This document shows, in pieces, positions 60,988 through 64,000 of a DNA stretch of 64,000 bases. Position 1 is the stretch's first letter. Every line of letters starts with the position of its first letter. Source of the stretch: Punctularia strigosozonata HHB-11173 SS5 (lineage: Eukaryota; Basidiomycota; Agaricomycetes; Corticiales; Punctulariaceae); NCBI RefSeq assembly GCF_000264995.1, contig NW_006767438.1:124001-188000 (forward strand), in the 5' to 3' direction. A model generated the notes under the pieces. That model was not told the DNA's origin. It was given only the letters and a program-made list of their open reading frames with translations, and searched no databases. The position numbers were made by a program, and so were the translations under genes.

Positions 60988-63900
60988 TTATGTGTCCGTG
61001 TCCTGTATGGTCGCAGTGTCCACAGAGTCCTGAGTGTCAAATGTCCGACGAGTCGCCACGGTCGTCGTGCTATACATCCGGTTGTTCACGAGCTAACGAT
61101 AACCGACGCATATGAATGAGCGCCGGAACCGCAAAGGAGAGAATCCAAACACTCACCGCTCCGATAGGCCGGGTGTAATCCCGATGATCCGCCAAGCTCA
61201 CCGCCGATGGGCTGACCATACCCCCATAATGTCCACCGCGGATGTTCGGATCCAACAAACCTTCGCGCACGTCACCCGAGCCCTCCGTGATCGCGGGCGA
61301 CGGCAGCGGCGGGAGCGTCAGCCCCGGGGAGAGCCCGGGCCATTGCCTCGGCACATGTGGCTCCACCTCGATCTCGCCGACCTCGCCCGCCAGCGACGCA
61401 ATCGACGGTCGGCCGTGCTGGTGCGACGCGCCGGCGAAATGCAGCATCGGGCCGGGGTTATTCAGGCGCCGCATCGTCGCGGGGGGCGGAGGCGGACCGG
61501 AGAAGAGCGTTTGGCGTGGCGACTGCGGCGGAGACGACGCCGAAGACCACGTCGCCGGAGCGTTGCTACCGGATCGCCTCCGATTGAACGCGGAGAAGAA
61601 GGCGGGCACGTTCGGGGTCGAAGCGCTCCCGCCGGGCGGCGAACGCGGCCCCTCGGTGATGTCCACCTGAGAGTCCATCGCGGAAGCAGGCTGCGAGAGC
61701 GAGGCTCTCTTCCACCGGAGGGATCTGGTAAAGAACGACTTCTGACTAGGGCTCCGGCCGAGCTCGCTTCCGCCCGTGCTTGTTCGGGGTGCTTTGGCAG
61801 GATAACTGCTGGGCGGGTTAGGAGAGCCCGCCTCGAACCAGCCTGAGGTGCGATGGCCTTCGGAAGACCCGCGACCCTCGCCAGAGGCCAACGAGCGCTT
61901 GTCATGCCCGTGCCCAGAGGACGAGGAGTGCCCCTGAGCCGAGCTCGAATGATGGAACAACGTCGGTGATGCGTCCGCCTCGCCCGAACCGTCGCTCGGG
62001 TGCGGCAACGGAAAACCGATCGCCTCGGTCGACGAACCACTGTGCCCCTGCGAGGACTGAGCGTGCCCGTCCCCTGACGAGACGGCCGTCGGTGACCGAG
62101 GCACGGGCGCGATGACATGTCCGCCTAGCCACGCGCCAGGATCGAGGCCGCTCGAGTCGCGCGCCCGCAACGAACCCGACATCGAAATCGCCCTCGGCGG
62201 CTCGGAAATCGCCACGCCTACGGTATTCATCTCCTCCGCTGCCTGTCCAAACCCGATCGCTGAGCCTGTCGGAATCGACCGTCGAGGTGCCGATGGGCCA
62301 CCGCTACTCTCGCTGCTGGACGCGCCGTATCTAGCGTTCGAATGACCGGCCGAGTGCGACTGGCTGCCGGACACGTCCTCCGAGCTGCTGTGCGCGTCCA
62401 TCTCGTCCACCATCAGGAAGTCGGATTCACCAGGGCTGCTCTTCGCCGCAGCCGGCAGCATGAGCGCGCCGTATCCGCTCGGAGCGCGCGGATCCACATG
62501 CGAGAAAGGCAATGCGACGGGGCCGCTGCCCGCGCCGCCGCGCATGCGCTCGGCCATGACGGGGCCGCCCAGTCCGTCGTCCTCGTCGTCCTCGTCCCCG
62601 TCTTGCAAAGGGGGGCGCATACGCGAGCGCGAAGGAGGGCCGATGGCGGCACCCTCGAGCTTGCGAGTGTTATGTCGCCGCCAAGCGAGGAAGACCCAGA
62701 TTGCGGCGGCCGCGAGGGCGACGACGGCGCCGACGACCACGCCAGCGATGGCACCCGGATTGTGGGCAAAACTGCACCGGGAACAAGAAATGAGTAAATG
62801 GTGCATGAACGGAAGTGGCAAAAGACGTGCTCATGGTTGATGTTGCCGGTGCCGCTGTTGGGAACCAGCGTTCCGGAGGTCATGACGCTGGTCACCGTCG
62901 TCGGGTTGCCATTAGGCTCGGTGGAGGTGGTGACGATGGTGGTGAGAAACGTCGAGGTGGAGAACTTGATCGACGTGCGAGTGACGATCGAGGACGATGA
63001 GGGCGGGTGGTTGTTCTTGATCGTGGAGCTTGGCGAAGTGGTGGTCCGTGTGATCAAGGAAGAAGAGGCGCTTGGGGCGAGGACGGGCGAGCTACTGCTC
63101 AAGGAAGTGATGTCCGTAGGCGCGGTGGAAGTTGAGGTGGCGGAGGGAGGCAAGCTGACAGAAGAGGATGATACAGGCGGTGACGAAGTGGAGGACAGCG
63201 ATGAAGAAGCAGAGGAAGAAGTCGTGACACTCGTAGAGGAAGAAGATGATGTATTTGAAGTCGAAGATGTGGTGTCTGTAGATGTAGAGACTGTAGTGGA
63301 CGAAATCGTGCCCACGGACGAAGATGAGGTAGTAGATAGCGTAGTAGATGATGTCCCAGAGGTAGTAGATAATGTAGTGGTTGATGATGTCGTGTCGGAT
63401 GCGGTGGATGAAGATGTTGAGGAGACGGTCGAGGTACTCTGGGACGTCGAAGATGATGAGGACGCGGATGTGGTCGGCGTCGAGGAGGATCCAGGTGAGG
63501 AAGATGTTGTTGATACAGATGCAGACGTGGTGGTCGTAGGCGGGGGCGAGACGGAAGAGGGAGAAGATGACGGAGTCGTGTTTGTGGTCGTCGTGGAAGA
63601 GGTATCGGTGCGAGACGCAGACGCAGAAGATGAGGGCCCCGGGAGTCCGATAGAGACCGAGATGGATAGCGAAAGCGAGAGAGATTTCGACAGCGGGTCA
63701 GACGTGAACGGGAATGAGGTGGGTAGCGATAACGTCGGAACCGCGGAGGTGGTAGGAGCGAGGGAAAGCGTGGGCACGGAGGAGGCGGGGGGAGAGGACG
63801 ATGACGTTGCGACAGATGAGCTTGATGTCGCACTCGGAGAAGGAGTGGAGGACAGTACCGATGTGAGCGAGAGATCTTCGGTGCGGGAGGCGGGGGCGGA

Positions 63901-64000
63901 CGCCGGTATCGCGGATGCAGGCGCAGTCGTTGCATTGTCCGACGACGAAGCTGGTGCCGAAGATTCGGTAGAAGACGCCAAACCCGACCCAGTTACCGAT
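60988..64000 (-). CDS. Ser/Thr-rich single-pass membrane protein (5' end missing)
   Basis: The reading frame is open to the window edge at 64000, so the N-terminus is missing. The visible outer part is over 350 residues of Ser/Thr runs (TSSTTTTNTTPSSSPSS), a heavily O-glycosylated stalk. Near the membrane comes TSTEPNGNPTTVTSVMTSGT, then a single membrane segment (AIAGVVVGAVVALAAAAIWV) with the stop-transfer AWRRHNTRK. The ~550-residue cytoplasmic tail is Ser/Pro/Gly-rich, with WFEAGSPNPPSS and KKS-like basic patches. A short final exon (LVNNRMYSTTTVATRRTF) ends at 60988. The architecture is like Mid2/Wsc-type wall sensors or mucin-like proteins, but no WSC or other outer domain is in view. 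Function open. Confidence 0.8.

Overview
The window is nuclear DNA from a filamentous basidiomycete, most likely an Agaricomycete. Genes are dense on both strands and split by many 45-65 bp GT-AG introns. The protein families fit: an expanded P450 set, F-box proteins, GH16 and GH3 wall/plant-polysaccharide enzymes, an atypical G-alpha, a cAMP-receptor-like GPCR, Chs7, Lunapark, Vps74 and an RBR ubiquitin ligase. I found no convincing tRNA, rRNA, CRISPR array or intact mobile element. All gene models come from reading splice sites and frames by eye, so internal exon borders are predictions.

Region by region. 0-17.6 kb is the accessory part: a small membrane protein, two tandem minus-strand P450s, a secreted protein of unknown function, a tandem pair of F-box-like paralogues whose 3' halves are almost identical, a GPI-type GH16 glucanase and a third P450 on the plus strand. 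17.7-23.2 kb holds an F-box protein and CHS7, whose 1.6-kb intron is far longer than its neighbours' introns. 25-26.3 kb is a multi-pass membrane protein. 28.5-33.3 kb has LNP1 (Lunapark), an EH-domain/proline-rich adaptor and a small secreted protein. 34-44.6 kb has a nucleotidyltransferase-fold protein, a large divergent G-alpha, VPS74 and a GH3 beta-glucosidase. 45.7-51.9 kb has a GPCR, ribosomal protein eL20 and two adjacent genes that both carry PPxY motifs. 53.5-64 kb has a two-RRM RNA-binding protein, another F-box protein, an RBR E3 ligase and the 3' part of a Ser/Thr-rich single-pass membrane protein that runs off the window.

Functional themes. Cell-wall and secretion functions recur (CHS7, GH16, VPS74, GH3, the Ser/Thr-rich surface protein). 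Ubiquitin-linked genes also recur (F-box proteins, the RBR ligase, possible WW-domain ligands). The P450 group has no backbone synthase in view, so a secondary-metabolite cluster cannot be claimed. The most unusual points are the G-alpha with a Cys in place of the catalytic Gln and a long insertion, the three P450s that share AGSGT instead of an acid-containing I-helix motif, the mosaic F-box-like duplication, the CHS7 giant intron, and three probable GC-AG introns.
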